Notes: generated by a model not told the origin, from the letters alone. Shown: positions 9,972-22,063, counted from the first letter of the stretch. The stretch: 64,000 bases of DNA from Symbiotaphrina buchneri (GCA_001599915.1 BCIG01000018.1:186001-250000); one strand, 5' to 3'. Translations and numbers: made by a program.

Positions 9972-12839
9972 TTACAACTCATCATGCCGCTCCTTGCTGC
10001 CGCTCAGATCCGGCATCGTCATCATTTTCACAACCAGACTAGTCCAGCCTGTAAAGTGTGCCGTTCGCTGGCCCGCTCCTGTCTCGGGATTGTACTGCTC
10101 CCATGCAAAGCCCGTCTTCTTCCATTGCTCATGGACATTCTCAACGAGGTTCTTCCGAAGATCGGTGTACAATGTCTTTGCCCGGCCTTGATATGGGCCT
10201 GGGACTTTAGCCAGCTCCTGCGGATTAAATTTGTTAACAGAGCTCCGGCTGAAGCCAGCTGAAGGGAATACATACGAGTAGTTGTTGCAGAGCTAAATAG
10301 TTCATATTCATCCATATTGGGCTCCTCCAGTAATTCTCCCCCGTACCGTAAAATTCATCTTTCTTGCTGAGACTGCGCAAGCCATATGGACTCCATAGTT
10401 CCTCGGGGTCGGAAATTACATCCAGTATAGCCTTAAGCCTGGGACTGTCTGGAGGCAACAATCCCAACATGAAAGGGAATATTGACACATATCCTTTGTG
10501 GCAGACGTGCACGCTCTCCTCGTAGTCGTCAATTGTGGCATCGCAATAGGTTTGTGCTTTTTCATCCCAATGTAAATCATCAATGTTTCGCACGATCGCC
10601 TGTTCATAACCAGCAAATTCGCCGGCGTCATCATCCTCGCCCAAGAAAGTTGCAATTCGTTTGATGGACCGAGACATCATTCCCATCCAGCTAATAAGAT
10701 CAGTGTGCAACTCGCCCGGGTGAGGCGGTTGAGGGCGAGGGTAATCATCAATGCCTGACGTTAGAATATGCTGAGGTGTCCGCCCTCTCCAGCGGTATGC
10801 CTCGTGAGAAGAATATGCCTCTCGGTCATACGACTTGATATCACCCCATTGTGTGTTCCGGAACCAGAAATAGTGGCGTTTTAATAGAGGGTAGAGGTTG
10901 CGCATGTACTGTATAGCTGCCTCCGGATTATTCAGGTGCAGGCTATGCAAGTCACCAGGATTTTCCTGATAAGTGAGCGGCTCTCCAGAAGACGTCTCAT
11001 TGACGCTGAGACGATCCAGGAACGCTTCTAAGACCATGAAGAGTGTTGGCGGATTAGCATAATGCGGATATTGGACCTGGAATTCTGGCGGCACTTTGCT
11101 ACGGGCTTCGGGCCCAAGAATTTGCTCCCGAGCAATCCAGCCGTCCTCGTCCATGAGATTGAACCAACTTCGCACGATCTCAAGACTGATAGAAGTCAGC
11201 TTCCGGAACGCAGAGAACGCAGAGGATGGGGTACCTCAAGTCAGAGTCCCAGTCGACCACCGGGAGAAGATGGAAACCCTCATCCCAGAGGAAGCCTCTA
11301 GGAAAAAAGGGTCTCGAGGGTATGCTGCTGAAAAGTTCATACGGCCCTTCCAGCTTTTGCGCGCCTCTGGCTCTTGCTTCCGCAGCCTCTTCCCAGAAAC
11401 CTTCATTTTCTTCCTCGTACTCAGGTGCGTATGACCGATCCACGATAGCATCGCCATAGAAGTAGCCAATCCCTCCAATCAGATTGGAGAAAAGTGATTT
11501 TCCAAAACGTTCATAATCCGGGTCGTTGAATGGTGCTTTAGGTTTAAATATGCCGGAGAATCGTGCCGCAACAGACTCCGTGGCCGACACAATGGCGTCC
11601 GTGAGACTTGAAGCTAAATATATATGAGCGACAATGCAGAGGACGAATGTGTTCTTTGAACTTACAAGTCACGGGGTCATGGGCGGAGCCAGATTTGAAC
11701 AGAATATCAAACTATGACAAGATTAGCATGACGTCAAGCCTTCTGGAGGCGAAGGATTGGTACCTCGAAAGGCCCTGTGAAGACTTTTTGGACCAAGTGG
11801 AAATTCCCAGGGCCGGCGTCATTCGCTATGGTAAACACCTGCCATGGAGGCGGCGGCTCAGTCGTGCCATATTGCTCGATGTATTTGTCTATGACTGGCT
11901 TCATAAAATGGAGGAGCAGTTCTAGGCGCATACGCGGTCAGCCTTGAGCCCTGATCTCGCGGTGGAAAGCTCTTGGACATACGTTTCGCTTGCCACAGCG
12001 CTTCTTCTGGCAGTTGAGCTGAGGCCACGATTGTCCGGTCGAGAGGCTTCATTTCGAAGCTAGGATGTTGTGGAGGAGGATGTGTATTACTGTCCGGTCC
12101 GGCCGTGACATCAAGGGTGAATTCACCAAGCTCTGGACTCTCGCCCTCTAACGTCACTGTTCCCTCGTATCCCAAAGGTTCCTTGGTGCCCGCGACTTCC
12201 AAGGCTCCCAGTCCTTCCAAAGCGGCATAAAAGAAGATCGTCGTGTGCAGGTCTGTGGGTGCTTCCGGACGCGGCGTGCCCTTCACCCTTAGTCCCCAGC
12301 TTCCCCCATGCTGACCACCTGGGATCTTGACGAACTCCGTTGTTATATCTATTCCATTGCCCTGATCGTGGATCACCTGGCGTCCGCCTGTCCGCACGTC
12401 ATACTCCTCCCAGCCGTACCCGGCCATGTTATCCGACTGTTCGCATGTGTGACGGATGGCTACAACGCAACGAACACATCAGTAATTGCTGTCAAAAGAG
12501 AATTGCACCATTGCCAGCTGCATTGGCTGAAGAAAGTTCGTATGCGCAAGAAGCTATAGTGGCCAAGTAAGGGCACATACTATGTTGTACAGTCTCGTAA
12601 TCCTCCAATTTCGTCCACATCAAACCCGTGAACAAGCTCTTTGGTATTCGAGGTTTTGTCCCAAAGTAGACATTGGGTCTATAAGGACCCCACAGTAAGG
12701 ACTGATTTGAGCTTCGTGCAAGCTCACTGAGCAGGATAGTAGCATCGTCATCGGCAGCTTGGGCGACGGAAAAGGTCGAGAAGTTGTATAGCGAAAGGAG
12801 AAGGGCACAGCTAAGCCGCGCCCATGGATTCGGCAGCAT
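9972..12839 (-). CDS. cwh41: ER mannosyl-oligosaccharide glucosidase (glucosidase I, GH63)
   Basis: Seven exons on the minus strand: 12839-12581, 12459-11983, 11921-11764, 11711-11666, 11613-11235, 11185-10276 and 10217-9972, giving 2475 nt or 824 residues. Junctions restore family motifs such as [20 protein letters not shown] (exons 1/2) and [14 protein letters not shown] (exons 5/6). The GH63 catalytic barrel shows [24 protein letters not shown] and [18 protein letters not shown]. Family knowledge: the enzyme removes the outermost alpha-1,2-glucose from Glc3Man9GlcNAc2 after transfer to nascent glycoproteins, starting N-glycan trimming and quality control. Residues 1-28 look like a cleavable signal peptide (hydrophobic core, then AQA). 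The protein ends in HDEL, the fungal ER-retention signal. It therefore looks like a soluble lumenal enzyme rather than the type II membrane form of budding yeast. Confidence 0.93.
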
Positions 12840-13227
12840 GATGGATTTGCGTATTGGACACCACTCCTCCGTTAATATTCAGGCTGTGCCGGAGGAGCTA
12901 GGTGTTCATCGGTTTACGAACAGCTAGCTTCGTTGCAGAATACGCGTATGTGAAGCTGGAGGTGGCCCGTGCGGTCGGGAGTCTCAAATAGATAGCTCCG
13001 TACTCTACAAGCTACGGCGCAAGGAACAACCACGTAACAGTCTGGTGCTGGCATCTTTGCATGGTTGGTCTCCAATGCTTCTGTATCCTTCAGCTAACTA
13101 AGGGGAAGATATTCTATGGCGCTATCTGGGCAAATCGTTTTGATAGCATAGCCAAACTGCAAGCCGTAGACAACCCCTGCAGTATCTTCAGCACATGAAG
13201 AGCCCGGGACTCATGCATATTCGATTA
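12840..13227. other. Promoter region of glucosidase I
   Basis: Holds the 5' flank of the glucosidase I gene and the 3' flank of the SNRNP27-like gene; both genes run leftwards. No further feature seen. Confidence 0.5.
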
Positions 13228-13972
13228 TCAACGACTTGAACCACATTAGCTACGACGTCTTTCCAAGCTGGCAAGCTGATTGTACTTACCTGGGACTGAG
13301 CGGCCGATTGAACCCGCCCACACGGTTCATATATTGTCTGTACTCGATCTTCTTCTCTTTTCGCACGCCGTAGACATTATTCCCAGGCACTTTAGTATTT
13401 TTTGTGCTCCGGAAATCGCCAAATCCCATCATCTTCCTCATGAGTTCATCCTCATCAAGTTCCATTTCGTCCTCAACAGGATTTGCTTCGCCCTTTGACT
13501 TCGTATCAGCTGCTGGAGCCCTAGATGCAGCAGTAGGCCCTTTTGAATTACGTCGAGGTGATCGTGAACGTGACCTCGAACGCTTCCTAGGACGCTCTCT
13601 CGATCGACTCCTTTCCCTTCGGCGTTCATATCTGTCTCTTGACCTAGAGCGGTATCTCCTATCATCCCGATGGTCCCCATCACGTCCGCCGCGATGGTCA
13701 CGTCCGCCTCGATCATCTCTTGCATATCCTGTTCTGGAGACTTCATCTCGCTCTCTCAGGCGATCTGACCTGTAGTCTCTTGCTCCTCTGTCTGAGCCTC
13801 GCTCTCCACCAAACTCCCTGCCACGATCATCCCGTCCACTGCGGTCGTTACGCTGTCCAGGCTTGTCCTTTCGGTCCCACGTTGCCGCGCCATCTGTTCT
13901 CCGAGGCCGCTTAGAAGGGGGCTCTTCGCTATCGCGCCGGCTGCGCTTGGTGCTTCCCTCTTCTGCTACCAT
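13228..13972 (-). CDS. U4/U6.U5 tri-snRNP 27 kDa-like protein (SNRNP27)
   Basis: Exon 1 is 13972-13290. A 55-bp intron (donor GTAAGT, branch GCTAATG) leads to a 7-nt last exon, 13234-13228, giving 229 residues. The N-terminal two-thirds are Arg/Asp/Ser/Gly-rich with RSRSRSRSPRR near residue 135. The C-terminus carries the diagnostic block LMRKMMGFGDFRSTK ... YRQYMNRVGGFNRPL of the SNRNP27 (RY1) family. Family knowledge: the protein is part of the spliceosomal U4/U6.U5 tri-snRNP and influences 5' splice-site choice. Without splicing, translation would stop at RPLSPR; with splicing it ends RPLSPSR. The two forms differ by one residue, so the terminal exon is the least certain part. Family assignment rests on the last ~55 residues. 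Confidence 0.85.
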
Positions 13973-14397
13973 TTCGAAGAGCGACCGTTATCGCAGAAAG
14001 AGCAACAAGAAGGCTGCGACGTCCGCCTTTTCCACACCGTTCGGCCTATTCACTCTGCCCAGTATCTGTACGTAGCTCCAGCCTGCGGATGACGAGTAAG
14101 GCTGTCAACAATCCTAGATTGCTGGTCTCTAATGCCCACGATAAGCAGACCGTCACGAACCCACTTCCGGTAATGCTAGGCGTGGAAGGGAGAAGCCGGG
14201 TCAAAGTTGCCTTCAAGGTCACCCGTCAAATGAGCAACGAAGTCAGGAGAATAGGGGAATAAGGTAGGTCATCTGATTTGCGATGCTTCTCTGTTGTTCG
14301 TCGCAAGTCAGTAAGGTCAGTTAGCGTCGAATTTCCGGAGGATGGGCTAAGGTTGTTCCAGGCTAGCGTCACGTGCCAGCTCACAAAATCTGGGGAG
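13973..14397. other. Spacer between SNRNP27-like gene and LTR element
   Basis: Promoter side of the SNRNP27-like gene, ordinary base composition. It ends with the pentamer GGGAG (14393-14397), the left copy of the element's target-site duplication. Confidence 0.6.
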
Positions 14398-14767
14398 AGT
14401 TGAACCTCTAAGGTTTACTGGGTAGACATAGGCTTAGCGAAGCGGTGCTCAGGTACACTAAATTGCATACAAATATAACTAGCGAACATAAGTACCACTA
14501 AACTTGAAACTGCAATTGCTTTCTCCGTTGAGAGAGCGTTCGTCTCCCTACCTTATAGGTGAAATTTTACCTCTCTACAAGCTCCGATACCGCAGTGAAT
14601 CATGCAATAAAACATACAATCAGTGCTCTGCCCCCTATCTAGATCGGCCTCCTATAAGCCACATTTATTCAACCTTTCTGGGTGCAGTATCACTGTGTTT
14701 CTAGGCTGGCCGATATGAGATAGGAATAGGGTGCTAAGCCTTTTAGCAAAATCTTCAAAGTTCAAGT
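14398..14767. repeat. Left LTR of the decayed element
   Basis: A 370-bp direct repeat, roughly 93% identical by eye to the right copy. About two dozen differences are visible, essentially all transitions, plus two short length differences. Confidence 0.85.
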
Positions 14768-17700
14768 CTCTTTTTTAAGGTTATACAAAGTTGATGTTAA
14801 ATAGCCTTTCCTGTTTACTGTGTTTGCAGCTATCTACCTTCTAAGCTAAAGAGCTATTAGTATCCTTTTCAGTTTAGCTTATAAAAACAGCTTGGTAAAG
14901 CTATTAGCAAGCATCTTCTTTATACAGCAATATTTTAACTTGATTATTCCTTGTTTTATCAGCTTTTTAATAAAGTTATATTATATTATAATATGTTTTG
15001 TTTTAATATAGAACTTTAGGTTTTTTAATATAATAATAACTAACTGATTATTTATTAATATTTAAATAGGTATCTTTGTTTTTTAACTAACTAGGTTTTC
15101 TTATTTCAACTTTAATATAATCTGATAAAATTATAAATTCTTTTTTATTATTATAATCATAATAATATATTTTACCTTAATGATAAAGGTTATAATTAAT
15201 TATTATTTAATGTTTTTCTAAGATATTAATTTATTGTTTAATATATAAATATAGCTTAAGGTTAACTATTGATTATCTTTATTATCTTTATATAATGTAT
15301 TTAAATAGTTTTAAAGATTTAACTTAGTTATATTATCTTTTTTATATAAGATAAAATAGTTATAAATGCTATAAAAATAATATTAAACTTTTAATACTGT
15401 TTTTTTTATATTGTTTAATTAGATTATAACAATATTAACTTAGTTTTAATAATATAAATACAAAGTTAATATAGGTTTTTATAATTAAATAATTAAGTTA
15501 ATTAATATTTATTAAGTATTTTTTAATATTTATTTTAAACTTTAAAGATACTTGTTTTAATATAGTATTATTACCTTTAATTAATATACTTATAGATCTT
15601 ATTTAAGATTTTTAATAATCTTAAAAGATTTTATTAATATATTTAATCTGGTTTAAAATGATTATTTTTGTTTTTCTATTATATATTATTTTAATATTTA
15701 AGATATAATCAACCTTATCTATATTTTTAACTTTAAAGATCTTTTTTAATTGTTTTTTAAAGCTTTTAATAGCTTTTAGCTTAAGAATAAAAATTAATAT
15801 AATATTAATGTATAAACTGATTATAATATTTTTGTTTTTATGATAAAATAAACTTAGTTTAGCCTGTAAAAACCTAAAACCTAGTTTTTCTAAAAAGTTA
15901 ATTATCTTTTGATTTTATAGTAATTTATATTGTTTTAGGCTATATAAGCCTTTATAAAATTTTAATATTATTTTTATCTTTATTTTTAACCCTTTTAACA
16001 GTTATATATATATAAGTTTATTAATCTTTACTATTAGATAAACATTGTTAAAATCTATTTAATAGATCTTTTAATCATATAATGTTAATAAGGTAAACAG
16101 TATTTAAATCAATTTATATTAAATTATTAAAATAAAAATATTTTTAAAATCTGTTTTAAATATTTAAATAAAGCCTTTATCAACTAGATAGGCTTTAAAA
16201 TGTTTTATTATATATCTATTATTAAGATATTTGATTTTAAGGATCTATTTAAAGTTTATAAATGTTTTTTCTGATAATAAGCTATTTAATAGCATTATAA
16301 CCTAAGTATTATTACTGATAAATACTATTAGCTGTTTTTTAATAATATTTTATTATTGTTTCCTTTATACAAGGTTTATAATAACTTTTTTATATATTAT
16401 AGGCTTTTTAATACATTATAGGCTTTTTAATACATTTTTTTATAATTATTATTATTATAACAATTAAAGATTAATTTGTTTTATTTTAACCTAGTTTAAG
16501 TTTAATTAGATAAATAGATTTTTTAGCCTTTTTATTAGATATTAAATGCTTTTTAAATTAACTGATTATATTATTAATTTTTTAAGTATTTAGTTTTTTT
16601 TAAAAATCTGTAATAATAGATTTAATTTCCTATACTTTTATTTTGTTAAAGATAACAGGATTTTCATTAAATATTTATCTTTATTCTATTTTGATAGTTT
16701 TATTTAACATTTTTACAAAAGCTCCTTTAAAAGCTTTTTTTATTAAAAGCTCTTTTATAAACTTAAACAGGTTTTATTCTTTTTTATTTATCAGGTTTAT
16801 TATGTTAATTAGTTTATTTGTTTAAAACTTAAGGTAAATCTTGTTTTTATAAAACTTTATGTTATATATATGTTTAATTAACTTGTTTTTCAGTTTTTAA
16901 ATCTTATAATAACCTGTTATCTTATGGTATTTAACAAAGATACCTTTTTATATAATTAAGTTAAGTTTTATCTGTTTTTCTTTAAGTATATAAACAAAAT
17001 AAAAACATTTTTAGATTTTAAACTTTTCTATATATAACTATCTAAGCTTTTAAGCTTTATAAAGTTATATCTTTAAAATAGCTATAAACATGTATTAAAA
17101 TATAATTTTTTTAACTAAATAGTTATCTTAGCTATTTTTTTTAAAACTTTATAAAAAGGTTGATATTTATTAATATAAAACAGGTTATTATTATTATTAT
17201 TTTATTAACTCTTTTTATTATACTATTCTATTATAATATATATATAATAATAAACTTAAAATAAATATCTTTTAACTTTAAATATATAACTAGCTTATAA
17301 TTTTCTTTAATACTATTTGTTTATATTATAACAAGCTTTTTCTTTAATTCTATTTTAGCTATGGTTTTTCAGTTTATAAAATTAATATATAAACTTGTTT
17401 TAATTTTAATAAAATAAGTTTATAATATTTTAAAGTAGTTATCTATTATTATTAGCATATATTGATTTTCCTTATAGTTTAATGTTGTATATAAACTTTA
17501 AAAGTTAATATAAATATGTTTAAATTACTTAATAACCTGATACAGTTGTATAAAGTTATTTATTTTCAATAACTTTAACTAATTATACAGTTTGTACAGT
17601 TTATTTCTATTAGACTTTACCAATAGAAAAATACTGTTTATTATTTAATAAAGGTTAATTATCTTATTATTATTAAAATAGTTATAATAACAATGTTAAA

Positions 17701-19329
17701 AGTTATATTTTTAGTTAGTTTTATTATCTTTTAAACTGATTAATATTATTTTTACTCTTGTATTAAAATTATTTAATATAGATATTATAATTATTTAAAT
17801 TATTTTAATAGTTGATTAAAACATTATTTGAATCATCTTTAAAATGTAATAATTTCTTCTTTAGATAATAATTGTTAATTATTGTTTAACCTGTTATAAT
17901 TAGGTTTTATATTGATTAAATATTGTTTTAATACCTTTTTTAATAAGTTATTTAACTAATATCAGGTTTATTTTAATTATTAAGATATAAAGAATATTAT
18001 TTAAATAAATCTTTTTTTTAAAAAAATTATCTTTATATTTTTTACCTTTATAAAAATTAATTTTATTTATTTAATAATAATGATAATACCTTATAAAAGT
18101 TTATAAATAGTAAATACCTCTTAATAGGATGTTATATATTAAGTTATTTTTAAATTAATTATTTAATCCAGATTAAATATAAAGTTATTTTTTATATTTA
18201 CAATTATAAACCAGATTATTATATTACTTTAGATCTTGATTAAATCAGTTATTATAATAGCTATTATTATTAAAACTTTATTGTTTATTATTATTTTATT
18301 TTATTTAATCTTTTTCTTATTTTAATAAGCTTTTTATCTTTTGATTAATTTTTACCCTTGTAAAAAGCTTTTTTACTTATTATATTTTTGAAATTTAAAA
18401 GGATATTTTTTTATAAGATATATAATTGAATTTATTATTAAATTTAAATTCTTTTAATAATTCTTTTTAAATAATAATTATTATTAAAACTGATTTAGAT
18501 AATAAATCTCTAAGTTTAAATTCTTTTTTAAATAATCAGTTTATTGCTTTTTTATAAAAAATATTTTAGCTTTTAAGTATTATCTTAATTATTGTATATT
18601 ATAACCTTAAGTTTTTTAAGAATATTATCAGCTTATTTATATTAATTAGCTTTTTATTCAGATTAACTTTATTTATTATTAGCTATATATTATCAAGCTT
18701 AGATAATGTTTATAAAATTAATTCTTTGTTTCTAATATAGAATAAATAATATTTTTAGATAATTAAAACCAGTTAATCTTTATTAAATGTTTTAAACTTT
18801 ATTTAAAGATGTTTTTATTGTTGTTTTATGTTTTTTAAAATGCTATCTATTAGTATACTATATATTCTAAAGCTAGCAATAAGCTAATTTATAGTTACTA
18901 TATCATTTATAGCTTATTTAAGCTATTTAAGATTATTCTTGTTTCCTTTTAAAGAAGATAGCTCCTTTTGTTCTATAACACTGTATAGAAGGCCTGTATA
19001 CATAAATAAACGCTTTATGAACTTATGTTCTTAGATAAAGTTCTTCTTGTTATACTTCAGGAATATCTGTCCTTTAGGCATATTATAGCTCTTTGCTGCT
19101 ACTATGACAGTAGCAGTCTTTTCCTACAACTCTTCCTAGATTATAAGAACAGGAGCTTTGTCTTCTTCATTTGTTAAAGCTATCTTTTAGAGCCTGTAGC
19201 TTTATCTGCTGCTATCCAGGTTATCCTAAACGATAAAAGCCAAGGCCTGGACAGCTAGTGGTAACGACTTGCTAGCTATATGTCAAGCTTCTAGTTAACT
19301 AGAGCTGGCGGCAAGCTAGGCTTATAACC

Positions 19330-19701
19330 AGTTGAACCTCTAAGGTTTACTGGGTAGACAGACATAGGCTTAGCAAAGCAGTGCTCAGGTACACTAAATT
19401 GCATACAAATAACTAGTGAACATAAGTACCACTAAACTTGAAACTGCAACTGTTTTCTCTGTTGAGGGAGCGTTTGTCTCCCTACCTTATAGGCGAAATT
19501 TCACCTCCTTACAAGCTCCGATACCGCAGTGAATCATGCAATAAAACACGCAATCAGTGCTCCGCCCCCTATCTAGATCGGCCTCCTACAAGCCACATTT
19601 ATTCAACCTTTCTGGGCGCAGTATCACTGTGTTTCTAGGCCGGCCGATACAAGATAGGAATAGGGTGCCAAGCCCTCTAGCGAAACCTTCAAAGTTCAAG
19701 T
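19330..19701. repeat. Right LTR of the decayed element
   Basis: A 372-bp partner of the left LTR, followed directly by GGGAG. It is slightly more GC-rich than the left copy. Confidence 0.85.
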
Positions 19702-19951
19702 GGGAGATTCTTACGAGTAACAGGAAGTCAAACGGTCATAGTGCTCTGAATACTACTGGAATTTTTTGCGGATTCAAGCTTCAGCGAAGAGTCATGTCTA
19801 TGGGCTCTTAAAACGTGGGGCATGCAACGTGAGGCTAGCCAGGACCGAGCGCCAACAAGCTGAGAAACAATGAGAAACATGATGATTAGCCGCCCATGAA
19901 ACGCTGGAGAGCAGAAGCCGAAGCAGAAATCAAGTCAGCGATATCATTCCT

Positions 19952-20998
19952 TCATATCTCATCTTCTTCCTCGTCGAAATCATCTTCACTGCCCATGTCG
20001 TAAAGGATCCTCCCGCCTTCGCCCACTTCCCCATTTGTTCTTTGAGCGTCGAAATACGGCAAGACAACTCCCTCACGATCTCTCCGCTGCTTCTCAGTGA
20101 GACCTAGATTGAACGTTGTGTCAAACTCATCCGATTTCGATTCAACTTGCCCATCTATTGATCGAAATGACGGATGATCCTCTAGCAGTATGACCTTTTC
20201 TCTTCCCTTCAAAGATGGTGTCGAGGAGGCTGAATGGGGCAAAGTGGGCAAAAAGAACCATTGTTTATTNCCCCTGCCACTCTTTCGTCGATATTCCATT
20301 TCGAAAATAAGGCCATTTCGGGCATTATAGCCCAGGCTGGCAAGTACACCTTCAATATCTTCCGACAGGCCGAATTGCGGCTCAGCAAGACTGCGGTCTT
20401 TGGCAGATTTTCGTGCGAGCGCACAAGGAACCGAAAATGTTGTGAGGATGGCAGTGGCGAGAAATTTCAGGAGTTTGAGCGGATGAGGAGAATATGGAGA
20501 CGTTGTTGTGGCGAGGATCGGAATATCGAGATGGTAACAGGCAACCACTGACGTTGTGGGTGTAATTAAGGATGACAGAAAACCGGCGAGAGCACCCGAC
20601 TGAGTTGCTGAAAAACTGCAGAGGGAATCAATGATTAACAACGTTTCTATGCCAGGTTAGTGGACACAAGACAATATGACTGACAGAGCCCGCTTACTGT
20701 CATCAGGTGAAAGGGTTCGCAAGATTTCATCCTTTAACGACGGTACCGTTTTACCCCTCGCTCGGAGGAATATGTCGACATGCGATGGCTTTCGCAATGA
20801 TTCGAAGGAGATGTACACAACCTTGACTCTGTTGGAAACGGCTCTAGAAATGAACTCGTCGAGGAGCGGCCTGGCTGACTGCTCCAAAGAGTCGAGAAGG
20901 AGCGTAAAGGGAGATACATTTTCACGGAGTGAAAGAAGCTTCTGGCATAAAAGTACACTGTGAGTTCGCCGATGTTTTGAGGAGAGTGGAGTCGGCAT
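19952..20998 (-). CDS. elp5: Elongator complex subunit 5 (ELP5/IKI1)
   Basis: Two exons: 20998-20698 and 20646-19952, with a 51-bp intron (donor GTAAGC, branch CACTAAC), giving 331 residues. The first Met (MPTPLSSKHRRTHSVLL) starts a RecA-like fold: LSLRENVSPFTLLLDSLEQS near residues 20-45, then KVVYISFESLRKP. The splice joins DDK to TLLIIDSLCSFS, a beta-strand block seen in Elp5. The C-terminus is acidic (SEDDFDEEEDEI). Family knowledge: Elp4-Elp5-Elp6 form a hexameric ring that binds tRNA and regulates the Elongator catalytic core. Elongator makes cm5-type modifications on wobble uridine 34. One base at 20270 is an N, leaving one residue undefined. A longer minus-strand ORF reaching 21211 overlaps the next gene and is unlikely to be the true start. 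Confidence 0.87.
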
Positions 20999-21225
20999 TG
21001 GCGGTTGACGTTGGAGGATGTTCGAAATAGATTTCCGGTTCTGCTCGATTGCGCAGGTGTCAGCAAAAAGGCGCGACGAACTAAGGTAAATGCGTCCAAG
21101 CTTCCTTGGCAGCGGGAGATCGACACGACCCACCTTTGCGCTAGCCGGGATCCTCCACAGTGGAACGTCGACGGAAGGTTTCTGCAGCGGCCACCTTCCA
21201 TCGCGTCCCACCTCCGTCTCCGCCT

Positions 21226-21858
21226 CTACACCGTATTCCGTCTGTCCTGGTACTCGCGCAAACGTTCCTTTCGTTCCTCCAGGTACACTTCCTCGTGATA
21301 CCTCTCGCGTACCTCCTTTAGGGTCCCAAGGACTCTCCCGTTCCGCTCGAGGCTTACCTCCTGCCAGGGGTGGACGGAGGGGTTCTTCTTGGTCTTGGAA
21401 TATTCCTTCCAGACCTTCTTCAGAAAGTCAGAGGGCCCTGTGATGTCCCTCACGGTGACTTTTGGCGCGGTTGGGTTGTTTCGCGGCAATGCTTCCTCTT
21501 GCCCACCGGACATCTCCAGAGTGAGCCGTCCCCGTTCGTTGCTTGCTAGTGAGACCTCGAGGATCTACATACACGACTGGTGTTAGACCATGCAAAACCA
21601 TCGGTAAAATTTGGTATCGAGAATTACCTCTGCTCTCTTGTGGAGCATTCGCTCATTGACAACGAACCCAGCAGTATGGATGAGAACGTCGTTTTGTTTT
21701 ATGAAACCATGCGCCGCCATGGTCACCATCTTGTGCGAAATAGCCTTCAGTTCGCGAGGCAATCCGGCCTCTTTTTCGAGCTCCTTGCGCCTCGTCTCTC
21801 TTTCTGCTTCTGTTGGTCCAGTCAGCCTTAACCCACCATGCGTAGGGTGTTCCGCCAT
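21226..21858 (-). CDS. Unidentified 189-residue basic protein
   Basis: Two exons: 21858-21628 and 21564-21226, with a 63-bp intron (donor GTAATT). I do not recognise the family. The N-terminal half contains GGLRLTGPTEAERETRRKEL and a segment with MVTMAAHGFIKQND. The C-terminal half is charged and ends in a likely helix, YHEEVYLEERKERLREYQDR. There is no clear signal peptide or membrane segment. The predicted start (MAEHPTHGG) is preceded in frame by another Met at 21882 (MHLTISAI), so the N-terminus could be eight residues longer. The stop lies about 230 bp upstream of the ELP5 start on the same strand, so ELP5's promoter must be very short. Reality is supported by two open exons in matching phase with canonical splice sites. 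Confidence 0.65.
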
Positions 21859-22063
21859 GATAGCAGATATCGTTAAGTGCAAAGTGCCTCAGATTACTAC
21901 TGCACAGTGGTGGACATATTGAAAGTTTGCCGTGGTAGGGATGTGGACAAGAATCGCGGGAAGTTAGAAAGGGGAAACAAAACACATCCAAATGAGAACA
22001 CAGAAGTTACTTGAGTTGAGCCTGCCAGTGTCTCGGCCGTCATTCACTGACTCGCTTGGCTTC

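Larger units (their letters stand above)
14398..19701. mobile_element. Decayed LTR-flanked retroelement with AT-rich interior
   Basis: About 5.3 kb between two direct repeats of ~370 bp, bordered on both sides by the 5-bp duplication GGGAG (14393-14397 and 19702-19706). The repeat ends are nearly inverted (AGTTGAAC ... GTTCAAGT). The interior, roughly 14.77-18.95 kb, is extremely AT-rich, with no recognisable retroelement protein in any frame. The last ~380 bp before the right repeat are closer to normal composition. The element is thoroughly broken, beyond counting. Base-composition collapse with transition-only divergence of the repeats fits repeat-induced point mutation (RIP), as known in Pezizomycotina. 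Because RIP inflates divergence, age cannot be read from it. The superfamily (Copia or Gypsy) cannot be decided, and a non-autonomous LTR derivative is also possible. Confidence 0.8.

Noticed and set aside
16643-16825. 60-codon ORF in the AT-rich block
   Set aside because: Phe/Leu/Ile-rich reading of AT-saturated DNA; no support for a gene.
14768-18950. AT-rich block as a mitochondrial DNA insertion or a centromere fragment
   Set aside because: Paired LTRs and a 5-bp target duplication around the whole block explain it as one decayed inserted element; no mitochondrial genes are visible.
20657-21211. Longer N-terminus for ELP5 starting near 21211
   Set aside because: It would overlap the coding region or immediate 5' end of the neighbouring gene's 3' flank and adds sequence unlike Elp5; the Met at 20998 starts the recognisable fold.
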